Source: Gracilimonas sp017641085
GTDB lineage: Bacteria; Bacteroidota; Rhodothermia; Balneolales; Balneolaceae
Length of the DNA stretch: 64,000 nt
Strand: one strand, 5' to 3'
Assembly (NCBI RefSeq): GCF_046115515.1
Contig: NZ_CP175953.1
The notes below the pieces were generated by a model that saw only the letters and a list, made by a program, of their open reading frames with translations, made no database searches and was not told where the DNA came from. Below are positions 23,402-32,455 of the stretch, piece by piece (the first letter of the stretch is position 1; every line of letters begins with the position of its first letter). Both the position numbers and the translations under genes were made by a program.

Positions 23402-24169
23402 TTAAAAATTAAAGTCCAGCTCAATCTGCCATTCCCCGGATTCCTGTTTCTCCCATAAAATCATATATAATCCGCCATTTCCTCTGCGTTCAGCACCGGT
23501 AAAATACCGGCCAATTTCGAGCACGTTGCCTTCAGAGATTCTCCAAAACCGTTCCTTTTCAAGATCCACCTGGTAATTTGGGTTCTCCATGTAGGAATAT
23601 CGCTCGGCAATTTCCTGGCGTCCTTCTGATTTTTGCCCGTTCCCAAAATAGGTAGCGTCTTCGGTATAGCTGACTTTGATGTGAGCTTCCGGATTGTGCT
23701 TGTTTGCAAGTTCGACCCATTTCTTACGTTCCTGGTCAAATAACCGGTCTGATACAGAGCTAATCTGAGTAGTTTCACTTTCTAAAGTCAGAATAACATC
23801 AATTTCCTTTAGCCAGCTTCCCTCCACTTCGCGCCAGCCGGTTAGCAGCATTAAAGAATCCGCTGAGGTGAAGAGCTTGCCAACGGTTATATATCTGGAT
23901 TTATCATGTTGAAAGCTTTGAATGGGAAAATATCCCTGAAGGTTTTGAATCTCTTCCTTTTTCAAGACTTGAATTATGCTTTCCGCATCAGCAGTCTTTA
24001 TTTTTGAATAGATAAGACTCCGGTCATCCCAATAAAAGCCGGCTGTTGAGTCGCCCATTTTGATTGCATCTACCCATTCCTGCTGAAGGGATTGAAGGTC
24101 GGGCTGGGCTTCCGCCGTTATTCCTGCCAATAAAAACAATAGAAACAGAAAGAGTGCTTTTTTCATCAC
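23402..24169 (-). CDS. Exported protein of unknown function, probable tandem NTF2-like domains
   Basis: A 255-residue protein with a signal peptide (MMKKALFLFLLFLLAGITAEAQ). Two halves each look like a DUF4440/NTF2-like cone: DLQSLQQEWVDAIKMGDSTA begins the first, and RKKWVELANKHNPEAHIKVS with YTEDATYFGNG and EIAERYSYMENPNY the second. The end, GLYMILWEKQESGEWQIELD, is the typical last two strands of this fold. Such domains act as small-molecule binding or enzyme scaffolds, and no catalytic set can be assigned. It is convergent with the SRPBCC gene and follows the TPR lipoprotein gene on the same strand by about 90 bases, so an operon is possible. Confidence 0.65.
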   Translation of the reverse strand: MMKKALFLFLLFLLAGITAEAQPDLQSLQQEWVDAIKMGDSTAGFYWDDRSLIYSKIKTADAESIIQVLKKEEIQNLQGYFPIQSFQHDKSRYITVGKLFTSADSLMLLTGWREVEGSWLKEIDVILTLESETTQISSVSDRLFDQERKKWVELANKHNPEAHIKVSYTEDATYFGNGQKSEGRQEIAERYSYMENPNYQVDLEKERFWRISEGNVLEIGRYFTGAERRGNGGLYMILWEKQESGEWQIELDFNF

Positions 24170-24259
24170 GGGATAAGTTAATTATACTATCTGATTAGTA
24201 TAGTCACCCCCTTTTTAAATACCAAATGGCTTCAAACTGGCAAAAACTCTCTATTTCGG

Positions 24260-24997
24260 TTATTTACAATGATCCCGAAGCAGCTCATCAGCAGTGTCAC
24301 TTCCCAGCTGTTTTGCCGTGGTGAAATTAGAGCAGGCGCTGCCGTTTTCATTAAGCTGAAGGAAGGTTTTGCCCCGGTTGATGAATACTTCGGTATTGCC
24401 GGAATCCAATCTTGTAGAAAAATTATAATCAGAAATGGCTTCGTTGTAATTGCCCAAACTGTCGTTGGCCTGTGCCCGCATATAAAATGATTGGGAAAGA
24501 GTAGAATCGAGTCCGATAGCATACGAGAGGGTATTGATGGCTCCCTGAAAATCACCGTTTTCAAACTTGGCTTTGCCCAAAAAGAAGAAACCACCGGGAT
24601 TGGCCGGTGCCATGGTTACCAGCTTCTCATAATCGCGAATAGCTCCCTTGTAGTCATAAGAATATAACTTGGCTTCTCCTCTCAGCGCATATCCGTATGG
24701 GTTGTTGGGGTCGGCCTCAATGGCATTATCCAACAGGGGAATAGCGTCCTTAAAGTTCTGTACATAATAGGCTGCACTGTCTTCTGGAAAACTGCGGGTT
24801 TTGGTCAGGCTTAACCCAATGTAGGCTTTGTTGTAATCATAGCCGGATTTCAAAGCGTTTGTAAAAGCCGTTTCGGCTTCCGGAAACTTATCCTTATCCA
24901 AAAGCTTATAGCCCTGACGTAAATAATTAACCCGGTCTTTTTCTTTGGCACAGCCGAATGTTACGGTAAGCGCCAGCAGCATTATGACTAATCTCAT
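24260..24997 (-). CDS. TPR-repeat lipoprotein
   Basis: A 245-residue predicted lipoprotein: MRLVIMLLALTVTFGC has Cys at residue 16. The rest consists of about five to six tetratricopeptide repeats: LRQGYKLLDKDKFPEAETAF, AYIGLSLTKTR, AIPLLDNAIEADPNN, GFFFLGKAKFENGDFQGAI, FYMRAQANDSLGNYNEAISD and VFINRGKTFLQLNENGSA. It is probably a periplasmic or outer-membrane protein-interaction scaffold; partners are unknown. It is encoded upstream of the NTF2-like exported protein on the same strand and may work with it. Confidence 0.88.
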   Translation of the reverse strand: MRLVIMLLALTVTFGCAKEKDRVNYLRQGYKLLDKDKFPEAETAFTNALKSGYDYNKAYIGLSLTKTRSFPEDSAAYYVQNFKDAIPLLDNAIEADPNNPYGYALRGEAKLYSYDYKGAIRDYEKLVTMAPANPGGFFFLGKAKFENGDFQGAINTLSYAIGLDSTLSQSFYMRAQANDSLGNYNEAISDYNFSTRLDSGNTEVFINRGKTFLQLNENGSACSNFTTAKQLGSDTADELLRDHCK

Positions 24998-25097
24998 TGA
25001 TCTATTATTGAATGGATGAACAGTGGATGATAATACGGAATAGCTGAAAGGTTGGATGTTAGAAAGGGCTTACTTGATCTGAAAAATGTGAACCAAA

Positions 25098-25658
25098 TTA
25101 TCGGTTCTTTTCTATTTCAATATCACCGTGAGCTTCTTTAATAGGCAAGCCGAAAAAAGTTACTTTGTTATTGAAAACAGAAATTCTCAAAGCATCTCTC
25201 GCACATCCTTGTGAACAGAATTCTGAAGAAAGTTTAAAATCTAACGCTATCTCATTTTTATCTCTTCCATCAGGATAGAAATACAATTTAAGATTCTTTC
25301 CAACTTCAAGATTGGGAGTAGTAGTAGATACTGAACCAAACTTATTAATCTGGTCATTAGAATCATATTTATTATTCAAGTACCATGAACCCATGTTCTT
25401 TATCCAAATTTCAGCTCTTTCACCCACTGTTGCATCTTCTCTTAATTCAACCATAAGATTCAATCTTATTGACTCGTTTGTTTGAGTAAATGCTGTTCTC
25501 TTTTCAGGGAGTTCATTATTAGCAGCCTGAATTTTTGGATCTTGGGATTCAGTACTATCACTTTGAAATTTTGATACACCCCAAAACAAAAGTATCAGAC
25601 CCAATACGACTAAGTAAGCATTTCTCCTTCGATCTTTAAAAACTCTTTCACTTCTCAT
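25098..25658 (-). CDS. Membrane-anchored protein of unknown function
   Basis: A 186-residue protein, not recognised. A basic start (MRSERVFKDRRRN) precedes one hydrophobic helix (AYLVVLGLILLFWGV, about residues 14-28), so the N-terminus is cytoplasmic and the rest is outside. The outer part contains four Cys-free beta-like strands and a CSQGCARDALRISVFNN segment with two Cys that could form a disulphide or bind a ligand. The gene is more AT-rich than mnmE next to it, and the flanking ~130 bp up to mnmE hold nothing recognisable. It might be an acquired gene. Confidence 0.6.
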   Translation of the reverse strand: MRSERVFKDRRRNAYLVVLGLILLFWGVSKFQSDSTESQDPKIQAANNELPEKRTAFTQTNESIRLNLMVELREDATVGERAEIWIKNMGSWYLNNKYDSNDQINKFGSVSTTTPNLEVGKNLKLYFYPDGRDKNEIALDFKLSSEFCSQGCARDALRISVFNNKVTFFGLPIKEAHGDIEIEKNR

Positions 25659-25788
25659 AATTGCACGATTTATATGATGGTTTTATAAGATAAACAAGTT
25701 AATTAAATATGGATAAGTATATGTAAAATAGATCATTGTCGTTGTAATAATTTGCTCTGGTGTGAGTTGAGTTAAAAGAAAGCATTTA

Positions 25789-27165
25789 CTACTTCCCGAT
25801 ACAAAACCGGGAGAAAATAGAATCCAGCACATCTTCATTGGTAATTTCTCCGGTAATGGTTCCCAGCTCTTTCAATGCCGCCCTTAAATCTATGGACAAA
25901 AAGTTGCCGGTCATGCCCAGATCCAAAGCTCGCAGAGCGGATTGCACATGATCTTTGGTTTTTTGGAGAGCATCGCGGTGGCGGGTAGAGGTGACAAGCA
26001 GGCTGGAGGCATCGTAATGCTTGTTCTCCAACGCGCGGTCTTTAAGCAGCTGCTTAAGTTCTTTGATGCGCTCTCCCTCCAGGGCCGAAATCTTTAAATC
26101 AAATTCGGTGCGCCATTCCTGCTCTGCTTCAATATCTGCTTTGGTGCCAATGAGGATAAAGGGAGTATCTTTTGCCCGGGATTGAAAATCCGCAATTTCC
26201 TTCCGCTCAGTTTCTGAGAAAGGTTGAGATAAATCTTTCAGGTAAATCACTAAGTCGGCCTGTTCAAAAGCCTTTTGGGAGCGTTTTACCCCTTCCGCCT
26301 CCACAACATCTTCGGTTTCCCGGAGTCCGGCGGTGTCAATGAGCTTGAATAATAATCCGTCGTAACTCCAGTCGGCATCGATGGTGTCGCGGGTGGTTCC
26401 GGCAATTTCGGTCACAATAGCCCGGTCACTTCCCACCAGGGTATTCAGTAAGGTGGACTTCCCGGCATTGGGCCGACCTATGAGTACCGTTTTAACGCCA
26501 TCTTTCACCAATCGTCCGGTTTCATAGGTCTCAAGGAGCTCCGTGATTTCGGCATCCAGCTCTTCCAGTAGTTTTTGAAGCTGTTCTTTGTTGGCAAACT
26601 CTACATCCTCCTCTATAAAGTCGAGCTCGAGTTCCACCATGGCGGTGGCATCAATAATTTGCTGCCGGAAACTTTTGATATGTTCACCCAAGCGCCCTTC
26701 CAGCTGCTGGTGGGCGGCATCCACCGCTTTTGAGCTTTTGGCATGTATGAGGTCGGCTACGGCTTCGGCCTGATCCAGATCCAGTTTGCCATTCAGGAAA
26801 GCGCGTTGGGTAAATTCTCCGGGTTCGGCCGATTTCACCCCGAGAGCTAAAATGGTTTCGAGTACCGACTGTGTAACCAACACACCGCCGTGACAGGATA
26901 TTTCTACTGTCTCTTCACCGGTGTATGATTTTGGGGAATGAAACAGAGTCACCAGCACCTCATCCACAGGCAGTCCTTTACTGTTCATGATCTTCCCGAA
27001 ATGAACGGTGTGGGAGTCCGGTTTTGTTAGGTCTTTGCCTTTAAAAGCCTTATTTACCAATGCAATAGCATCTTTGCCGGAAACCCGGATGACAGCAATT
27101 CCGCCTTCGCCAACCGGTGTAGCTATAGCAGCTATTGGTGTTTTTTCTGAAATTTTTTTATTCAT
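25789..27165 (-). CDS. mnmE: tRNA modification GTPase MnmE
   Basis: A 458-residue cytoplasmic GTPase that, with MnmG, places the 5-carboxymethylaminomethyl group on wobble U34 of several tRNAs. The N-terminal folate-binding domain starts TPIAAIATPVGEGGIAVIRV. The GTPase domain sits inside the helical domain: G1 GRPNAGKST, G2 TRDT in EIAGTTRDT, G3 DTAG and G4 TKAD. The protein ends SRFCIGK, carrying the conserved C-terminal Cys (CxGK). Length is standard. It stands alone on the minus strand and is followed to the right by a divergent AT-rich insert. The call is secure. Confidence 0.96.
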   Translation of the reverse strand: MNKKISEKTPIAAIATPVGEGGIAVIRVSGKDAIALVNKAFKGKDLTKPDSHTVHFGKIMNSKGLPVDEVLVTLFHSPKSYTGEETVEISCHGGVLVTQSVLETILALGVKSAEPGEFTQRAFLNGKLDLDQAEAVADLIHAKSSKAVDAAHQQLEGRLGEHIKSFRQQIIDATAMVELELDFIEEDVEFANKEQLQKLLEELDAEITELLETYETGRLVKDGVKTVLIGRPNAGKSTLLNTLVGSDRAIVTEIAGTTRDTIDADWSYDGLLFKLIDTAGLRETEDVVEAEGVKRSQKAFEQADLVIYLKDLSQPFSETERKEIADFQSRAKDTPFILIGTKADIEAEQEWRTEFDLKISALEGERIKELKQLLKDRALENKHYDASSLLVTSTRHRDALQKTKDHVQSALRALDLGMTGNFLSIDLRAALKELGTITGEITNEDVLDSIFSRFCIGK

Positions 27166-27211
27166 TTATTCGTTCTTTTGGATACAACAAGCTAATTACA
27201 TATAATTAAGT

Positions 27212-27397
27212 ATGCTTGCAAAGAAAGAAACTACACGAAAATACTATCCGAAGTTGCATTACACTAAGAAGGGAGCAGTTTATGCAAATCCTAAGGATAT
27301 TATTACGAGTGGTTCTGCTCAAAAACAAATTAAAGAGCTCAAGGATTCTAATCTTGTAAAAAGTATAAAGTCGAGAAGAAGTCGAAAAAAACAATAA
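27212..27397 (+). CDS. Small basic protein of unknown function
   Basis: A 61-residue predicted protein, rich in Lys and Arg, with no membrane segment: MLAKKETTRKYYPKLHYTKK and an end SIKSRRSRKKQ. I do not recognise it. The stop is only three bases before the TTG start of the next gene, and both share the same strand and low GC content, which supports co-transcription. A nucleic-acid-binding role is plausible from the charge but is inference. It could instead be a chance open frame; the coupling to the next gene and the good start are the only evidence. Confidence 0.45.
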   Translation: MLAKKETTRKYYPKLHYTKKGAVYANPKDIITSGSAQKQIKELKDSNLVKSIKSRRSRKKQ

Positions 27398-27400
27398 AAT

Positions 27401-28171
27401 TTGACTGGTACATCATACGGGTTACTGATATTGCCACTGCTCAGTGGTTTTATATTTATAAAAACATCTCAGTACTATAGTTTTAAAATTTATAGATATA
27501 GCAATCAAGAACTTTTCTTATTGTCAGGAGTTTGGGGAACGTTACTTTTTATTCCAGCATATTTATTATATCTCTATATTTTAGAAGGATTTCCAAGTAT
27601 TATTGAACGTTGGGATGATTTTATCAACATTAGCTATTCACTCCCAGTCTTCTCAACACTTTTTATAGGGTATTTATTTGGAAAATACACCAACTTTTTG
27701 ACCACAAAAGAAGAAAGGATTGGTCAGTTAATTTATGAAGACAACGATGCGATAGAAATTCTTTTAATGAAAGCTCTAAAAGAGGCTAAATTAGTTTCAG
27801 TAACACTAAGATCTGATAAGGTTTATGTGGGATTTGTATCAAACAATTTTGTATCTCCTAATTTTGACACAAAATCATTCAAATTAATCCCATATTTGAG
27901 TGGTTATAGAGATAACAATAAAGAACTTATATTCACAAATTACTATGAAGAAATAACAGCCAAAGTTGAGGATGAAATTAAAGGGCAACTTGATGGATTT
28001 GAGTCGAGTGATTTTGAGATTGGAATAGTCTTCTCGGAGGTAATTTCAGTAAATATTTTTCACCCAAGTGTTTATGATTTATTTCATGCTAATGAAAAAA
28101 CAGATGATGATATCCCAAATCTTCTGGATTTAATAAGTGATGGAATATCTTACTTACGAACTTTCACCTGA
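27401..28171 (+). CDS. Membrane protein with C-terminal soluble domain, unknown function
   Basis: A 256-residue protein starting at a TTG directly after the small basic gene. Three hydrophobic segments are seen: GLLILPLLSGFIFI, LFLLSGVWGTLLFIPAYLLY and PVFSTLFIGYLFG (about residues 5-20, 38-60, 81-95). The soluble part then reads LVSVTLRSDKVYVGFVSNNF, which resembles the strand pattern of a small Sm-like barrel; DUF6338-type proteins have a similar build, but I cannot confirm membership. A last region GIVFSEVISVNIFHPSVYD follows. The gene is markedly AT-rich relative to mnmE and glpK. It is likely acquired, with its partner at 27212. Function is unknown. Confidence 0.6.
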   Translation: MTGTSYGLLILPLLSGFIFIKTSQYYSFKIYRYSNQELFLLSGVWGTLLFIPAYLLYLYILEGFPSIIERWDDFINISYSLPVFSTLFIGYLFGKYTNFLTTKEERIGQLIYEDNDAIEILLMKALKEAKLVSVTLRSDKVYVGFVSNNFVSPNFDTKSFKLIPYLSGYRDNNKELIFTNYYEEITAKVEDEIKGQLDGFESSDFEIGIVFSEVISVNIFHPSVYDLFHANEKTDDDIPNLLDLISDGISYLRTFT

Positions 28172-28174
28172 ACA

Positions 28175-28963
28175 ATGGATAAATTTATCTCAAGCTTTTT
28201 TAACCTAAAATCAGCGTTTGTAATACTAACAACATTACTAACTTCCAATTATATTTTCGCCCAGGAAAATTACACCCCCGACAGGCCGGGTATTGGCAAT
28301 GGCTCTTATGTGGTAGAAGCCGGAGTTTTTGGCCTGGAAACGGGCGTTCAGCTTTCAACGGGGAATGCCGTCAATCAGTTTGACATCGGGCAAATGCTGT
28401 TGCGCTTTGGGGTGATGGAGAACCTTGAACTTAGAGCCTTGCTGAATTCCTATTCCACCCAATACTTTGACCGGACCGATGCCGTTAATTCAGGTTTTCA
28501 GGATTTAGGCCTTGCTGCGAAGTATAAGTTATATGAGGCTGAGGATGGACAGACGAGGATTTCAACCATCGGTAAAATCAGCGTGCCGGTGGGGGCGTCT
28601 GCATTTACGAACGATGAAATAGTACCCACTCTGTTCCTCGTGGGCGACCAATCCTTAACAAATAACCTGAGTATTTCATCGAACCTGGGTTATACTTTTG
28701 GGGTTGGAGACCTCAGCGATAATTGGTTGTTTACACTGACTCCGGGATTTAGCTTCCCAAATCAACAAAATTTAAGTGCGTATGCGGGTTATGCCGGAAT
28801 CTATGACGGAAACAACACCAACCTGCATTATGCAGAAGCCGGGTTGGCGCTTGTGGTAAATGATGGAGCCCAGCTGGATCTCAACGCCGGCTATGAGTTT
28901 GAACGGGAGTCGTTTTTTATCGGGATTGGTTTTGCCCAGGGGTTTGCCACCGCTCGTAACTAA
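28175..28963 (+). CDS. Outer-membrane beta-barrel transporter-like protein
   Basis: A 262-residue exported protein; residues 1-30 form a signal peptide ending IFAQ. The body is a series of amphipathic strands: NYTPDRPGIGNGSYVVEAG, LENLELRALLNSY-like stretches, NLSISSNLGYTFGVGDL, and NLSAYAGYAGIYDG. It ends in Phe/Tyr-rich strands (FFIGIGFAQGF), the pattern of PF13557-type outer-membrane proteins annotated as transporters. It precedes glpK by 19 bases on the same strand, so it may be an outer-membrane channel for glycerol or a related solute; this is inferred from position. Its first 60-80 bases share the AT-rich composition of the upstream insert, so the promoter region may be foreign. Confidence 0.7.
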   Translation: MDKFISSFFNLKSAFVILTTLLTSNYIFAQENYTPDRPGIGNGSYVVEAGVFGLETGVQLSTGNAVNQFDIGQMLLRFGVMENLELRALLNSYSTQYFDRTDAVNSGFQDLGLAAKYKLYEAEDGQTRISTIGKISVPVGASAFTNDEIVPTLFLVGDQSLTNNLSISSNLGYTFGVGDLSDNWLFTLTPGFSFPNQQNLSAYAGYAGIYDGNNTNLHYAEAGLALVVNDGAQLDLNAGYEFERESFFIGIGFAQGFATARN

Positions 28964-28982
28964 TTAACAAACCGGTATCGGT

Positions 28983-30482
28983 ATGGAGCAATTTGTATTA
29001 GCATTGGATCAGGGCACCACCAGTTCAAGGGCTATGCTTTTTAACAAGAAAGGAGAGATTGTTTCCGTAGCCCAAAAAGAATTCAGGCAGATTTATCCTG
29101 AACCGGGCTGGGTTGAGCACGATGCTTTGGAAATTTGGTCAACACAGGCGGGGGTGGCAGCTGAAGCGGTTGCTTCAGCCGGAGTGAATGGAAAAGCTAT
29201 TGCCGGAATCGGGATCACCAATCAGAGAGAAACGACGGTGGTTTGGGACCGTGAAAGCGGAAAGCCGATCTACAATGCGATTGTGTGGCAAGACCGCCGG
29301 ACCTCCGATTACTGCGACAGCCTGGTCGAAGCCGGCCACGCAGATATGATTCAGGAGAAAACCGGCCTGATCGTCGATTCTTATTTCTCAGCCACCAAAA
29401 TAAAGTGGATACTTGACCATGTTGAAGGAGCCCGCGATAAAGCAGAACGTGGAGAACTCGCATTCGGAACCATCGACACCTGGCTGATTTGGAAATTTAC
29501 CCAAGGAGCTTTGCATATCACCGATGTCAGTAATGCTTCCAGAACCATGCTGTTCAATATTCATTCCATGCAGTGGGATGATGAATTGCTGAAACTCATG
29601 AACATCCCTAAAAACATGCTGGCGGAAGTAAGGGATTCAAGTGAAGTGTATGGGGAGACTAAAGCCAGCCTTTTTTCAAGCACTATTCCAATTGCCGGAA
29701 TTGCGGGGGATCAGCAAGCGGCCCTGTTTGGGCAAATGTGTACGGAACCGGGAATGGTTAAAAATACCTATGGAACGGGCTGTTTTATGCTCATGAACGT
29801 TGGAGAAAAACCGGTGCAGTCCGAGAATAACCTGCTTACCACCGTGGCCTGGAAAGTGAATGGGAAAATTAATTATGCACTGGAAGGCTCGGTGTTTATT
29901 GGTGGAGCAGTAGTGCAATGGTTGCGGGATGAGCTGGGCATTATTCAGGAAGCCAAAGACATTGAGTACCTGGCGAATAAAGTGGAAGATTCCGGTGGAG
30001 TATATCTGGTGCCTGCTTTTGCCGGACTTGGCGCTCCATACTGGAAACAACATGCCCGGGGTATGATGGTGGGGATGACCCGCGGCACCAACCGTTCTCA
30101 TTTGGCACGGGCCGCCCAGGACGCGATCGCTTATCAGGTATTGGATTTGTTACATGCAATGAAAGCCGATTCCGGAATCGAGGTAAAGGAATTGCGGGTT
30201 GATGGTGGAGCTACCGCAAATGATACTCTGATGCAATTTCAAAGTGATCTTCTGCAAGGGGTTCCAGTTATCCGACCGGAGGTAACCGAAACCACAGCAT
30301 TAGGAGCCGCTTATCTTGCAGGACTGGCCGTAGGCTTTTGGGAAGACATCGAAGAAATCCGTGAGCTGTGGAAGGCAGATAAAAAATTCAATCGTCAGAA
30401 AGACCCGGCTGAAGTTGAAAAATTAACCAGGGGCTGGAAGCGGGCAGTAAAAGCAACCATCGCCTGGGCAGATGATCGCTAA
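28983..30482 (+). CDS. glpK: Glycerol kinase
   Basis: A 499-residue cytoplasmic enzyme of the FGGY family that phosphorylates glycerol to sn-glycerol 3-phosphate with ATP. The first ATP motif LALDQGTTSSRAMLF is at the N-terminus, followed by NQRETTVVWDRESGKPIYNA, IVWQDRRTSDYC, GTIDTWLIWKFT and NASRTMLFNI. The C-terminal half carries GLGAPYWKQHARGMM and LRVDGGATAND, the second FGGY signature. Length is standard. It follows an outer-membrane protein gene by 19 bases and ends at a strong terminator. No GlpF facilitator or GlpD dehydrogenase is in view. Confidence 0.97.
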   Translation: MEQFVLALDQGTTSSRAMLFNKKGEIVSVAQKEFRQIYPEPGWVEHDALEIWSTQAGVAAEAVASAGVNGKAIAGIGITNQRETTVVWDRESGKPIYNAIVWQDRRTSDYCDSLVEAGHADMIQEKTGLIVDSYFSATKIKWILDHVEGARDKAERGELAFGTIDTWLIWKFTQGALHITDVSNASRTMLFNIHSMQWDDELLKLMNIPKNMLAEVRDSSEVYGETKASLFSSTIPIAGIAGDQQAALFGQMCTEPGMVKNTYGTGCFMLMNVGEKPVQSENNLLTTVAWKVNGKINYALEGSVFIGGAVVQWLRDELGIIQEAKDIEYLANKVEDSGGVYLVPAFAGLGAPYWKQHARGMMVGMTRGTNRSHLARAAQDAIAYQVLDLLHAMKADSGIEVKELRVDGGATANDTLMQFQSDLLQGVPVIRPEVTETTALGAAYLAGLAVGFWEDIEEIRELWKADKKFNRQKDPAEVEKLTRGWKRAVKATIAWADDR

Positions 30483-30484
30483 AT

Positions 30485-30518
30485 AAAAAAGGCTTCCTCA
30501 ATTGAAGAAGCCTTTTTG
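30485..30518. terminator. Bidirectional terminator between glpK and the POT transporter gene
   Basis: GGCTTC (30491-30496) pairs with GAAGCC (30507-30512), with an A run before and a T run after, so it can stop both convergent transcripts. Confidence 0.85.
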
Positions 30519-30540
30519 AATAACGTCTTGTTTCAGGGTT

Positions 30541-32220
30541 CTATTCGATATCCCCCATCAATTTCTGAACCGGTGGTGCTGCAAGAAGGGCAACAATACC
30601 ACCACCTCCAACAATCAGTGCAACCATCTGGAAGAGACCGGATGGCGCCAGGTTCTCGAGCTGACCTGCAACAAGTCCGGCCATCAGGTTACCGAGAGCT
30701 GTAGCCACAAACCAGATTCCCATCATCTGAGATACACGGTTTTTGGGAGCCAGCTTTGTCATGGAAGAAAGTCCAACCGGCGACAGGCAAAGCTCACCAA
30801 CGGTATGCAGGAAGTAAGTTACAATTAACCAAGCCGGAGAAACCAGGCTGGTTGATGAAGCATTGGCAGATCCCCATGAAAGCACAAAGAAACCGGCGGC
30901 AAGGCCTAACAATCCAAGTCCGAATTTAACCGGAATGGAAGGGTTGGCTTTTCTGGAAGCCAGCCAGGTCCAGAGCATCCCAAAAATAGGGGCGAAAATT
31001 ACGATAAAGGTTGGGTTAATGAGCTGGAGGGTACTTGCCGGGATAATCCACCCATTACCTATTTGTGTAAATAACCAGTAGAAAAAGGCAAGCAAGCCAA
31101 CACTGGAAACAGCGACAGCCACTTTTGCCATAACCCAAAGGTCTTCCCGCTTAAAGGTTTTGAAAGCATACCAGCCGATGGGAACAGCCAGAATAAGAGT
31201 GAGTATCAGTGATCCCATTCCACCTAAAAATTCACTCGGACCGGCAGCACGATCAGTTAAATCGGCCGCAAATAGGTTAAGAGAAGAACCCGCCTGCTCA
31301 AAACCACTCCAAAACAATGCAGCCAGGATAAACAGCCAGAAAATAACACCCAGTCTTTTCTTTTCCTGTTGGGTGTGCCCGCCAAAGAAAATGATGTAGA
31401 TAAAGAAAATAAGCGTAATGATTACCGCCACAATACCCAGGTTCTGAGCAAGTGCTTCAAGAGCTACGTTGATGGCGCCTGAACTTTGCAGGAATCCAAA
31501 GATTACAACTGCAGCAGCAAGGAATGATGATATTCCGTAAAAAAGTCTGCTACGTTTTTTAATCTGCTCATCGGTAAAGCTTTCATCAAGGTCGCCGGCA
31601 CCTTCCAGATATTTGTCGCCTATTTTATAGGATACCAGTCCCAATAACATTCCAAAACCGGCCAGAGAGAATCCGTAATGCCAGTTGTAGCCTTCACCCA
31701 GCAGTCCGCAAAGCAGGGGCCCTAAAATAGCACCGAAGTTAATTCCCATGTAGAAAATGGAAAACCCGGCATCACGACGTGCTCCGCCTTCCGGGTATAA
31801 ATCGCCGACCATGGAGCTTACATTCGGTTTCAGCAACCCGGTTCCGACGACAATTAATGCCAGTCCAATAAAGAAAAAGGTGGTGGTGGGCACGGCCATG
31901 CTAAAGTGACCAGCTGCGATGATACATCCACCCACAAAAACAGCTTTTTTCTGTCCCCATATATTATCGGCTACCCAGCCGCCCGGAAGAGAAAGTACGT
32001 AAACGAAGAAGGTGTAAATACCATAAATAGCGGCTGCTTCCCCTACACTGAATCCAAGTCCGGGATTACCTCCTACCGCTTCTGCCGTCATGAAAAGTAC
32101 GAGAAGGGCGCGCATTCCGTAATAACTGAAGCGCTCCCATAATTCAGTGAAAAACAATGTCGATAAGCCACGCGGATGTCCAAAGAAGTCGTTAGTGGTG
32201 GCTGGGTTCCCGTTTGCCAT
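30541..32220 (-). CDS. POT (PTR2) family proton-dependent peptide transporter
   Basis: A 559-residue inner-membrane protein with about 12-14 helices. The N-terminal signature FFTELWERFSYYGMRALLVL contains the ExxER motif (ELWER) of proton-coupled oligopeptide transporters, and GGWVADNIWGQKKAVFVGG and FSIFYMGINFGAILGPLLCG are the next POT motifs. The C-terminal half includes SPVGLSSMTKLAPKNRVSQM, also typical. It imports di- and tripeptides with protons. It is divergent from hutH across a 235-bp region containing an inverted repeat element, so peptide uptake and histidine use may be co-regulated; that is inference. Confidence 0.94.
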   Translation of the reverse strand: MANGNPATTNDFFGHPRGLSTLFFTELWERFSYYGMRALLVLFMTAEAVGGNPGLGFSVGEAAAIYGIYTFFVYVLSLPGGWVADNIWGQKKAVFVGGCIIAAGHFSMAVPTTTFFFIGLALIVVGTGLLKPNVSSMVGDLYPEGGARRDAGFSIFYMGINFGAILGPLLCGLLGEGYNWHYGFSLAGFGMLLGLVSYKIGDKYLEGAGDLDESFTDEQIKKRSRLFYGISSFLAAAVVIFGFLQSSGAINVALEALAQNLGIVAVIITLIFFIYIIFFGGHTQQEKKRLGVIFWLFILAALFWSGFEQAGSSLNLFAADLTDRAAGPSEFLGGMGSLILTLILAVPIGWYAFKTFKREDLWVMAKVAVAVSSVGLLAFFYWLFTQIGNGWIIPASTLQLINPTFIVIFAPIFGMLWTWLASRKANPSIPVKFGLGLLGLAAGFFVLSWGSANASSTSLVSPAWLIVTYFLHTVGELCLSPVGLSSMTKLAPKNRVSQMMGIWFVATALGNLMAGLVAGQLENLAPSGLFQMVALIVGGGGIVALLAAPPVQKLMGDIE

Positions 32221-32351
32221 AGTTTATAGAGATTGGTTAAGGGTTTAATAATCCATAAAGTGCGTGATGATACCTAAAGAGCTACTCGGTTGCAAGAATG
32301 GATTGAATTCAATGTGATATCTAACGACTTTGAGACTCTAAATTAACTGTC

Positions 32352-32418
32352 AACTTTTCCAAAGTTAGATTGGGAGAATGTTTGAAGTTTCTTCTCCTTA
32401 ATAACTTTGGAAAAGTTA
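32352..32418. repeat. Palindromic repeat pair AACTTTTCCAAAGTTA, unit 1
   Basis: Identical 16-bp inverted arms at 32352-32367 and 32402-32417/8 bound a spacer with its own GGAGAA...TTCTCC stem. The right arm carries TAACTTTG (32402-32409), with TTTG 17 bases upstream (32381-32384), a good promoter match pointing at hutH. Confidence 0.85.
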
Positions 32419-32455
32419 TGTAAGGCAGGTAAAAAAGGAATCTAAAAAGGAAAAC

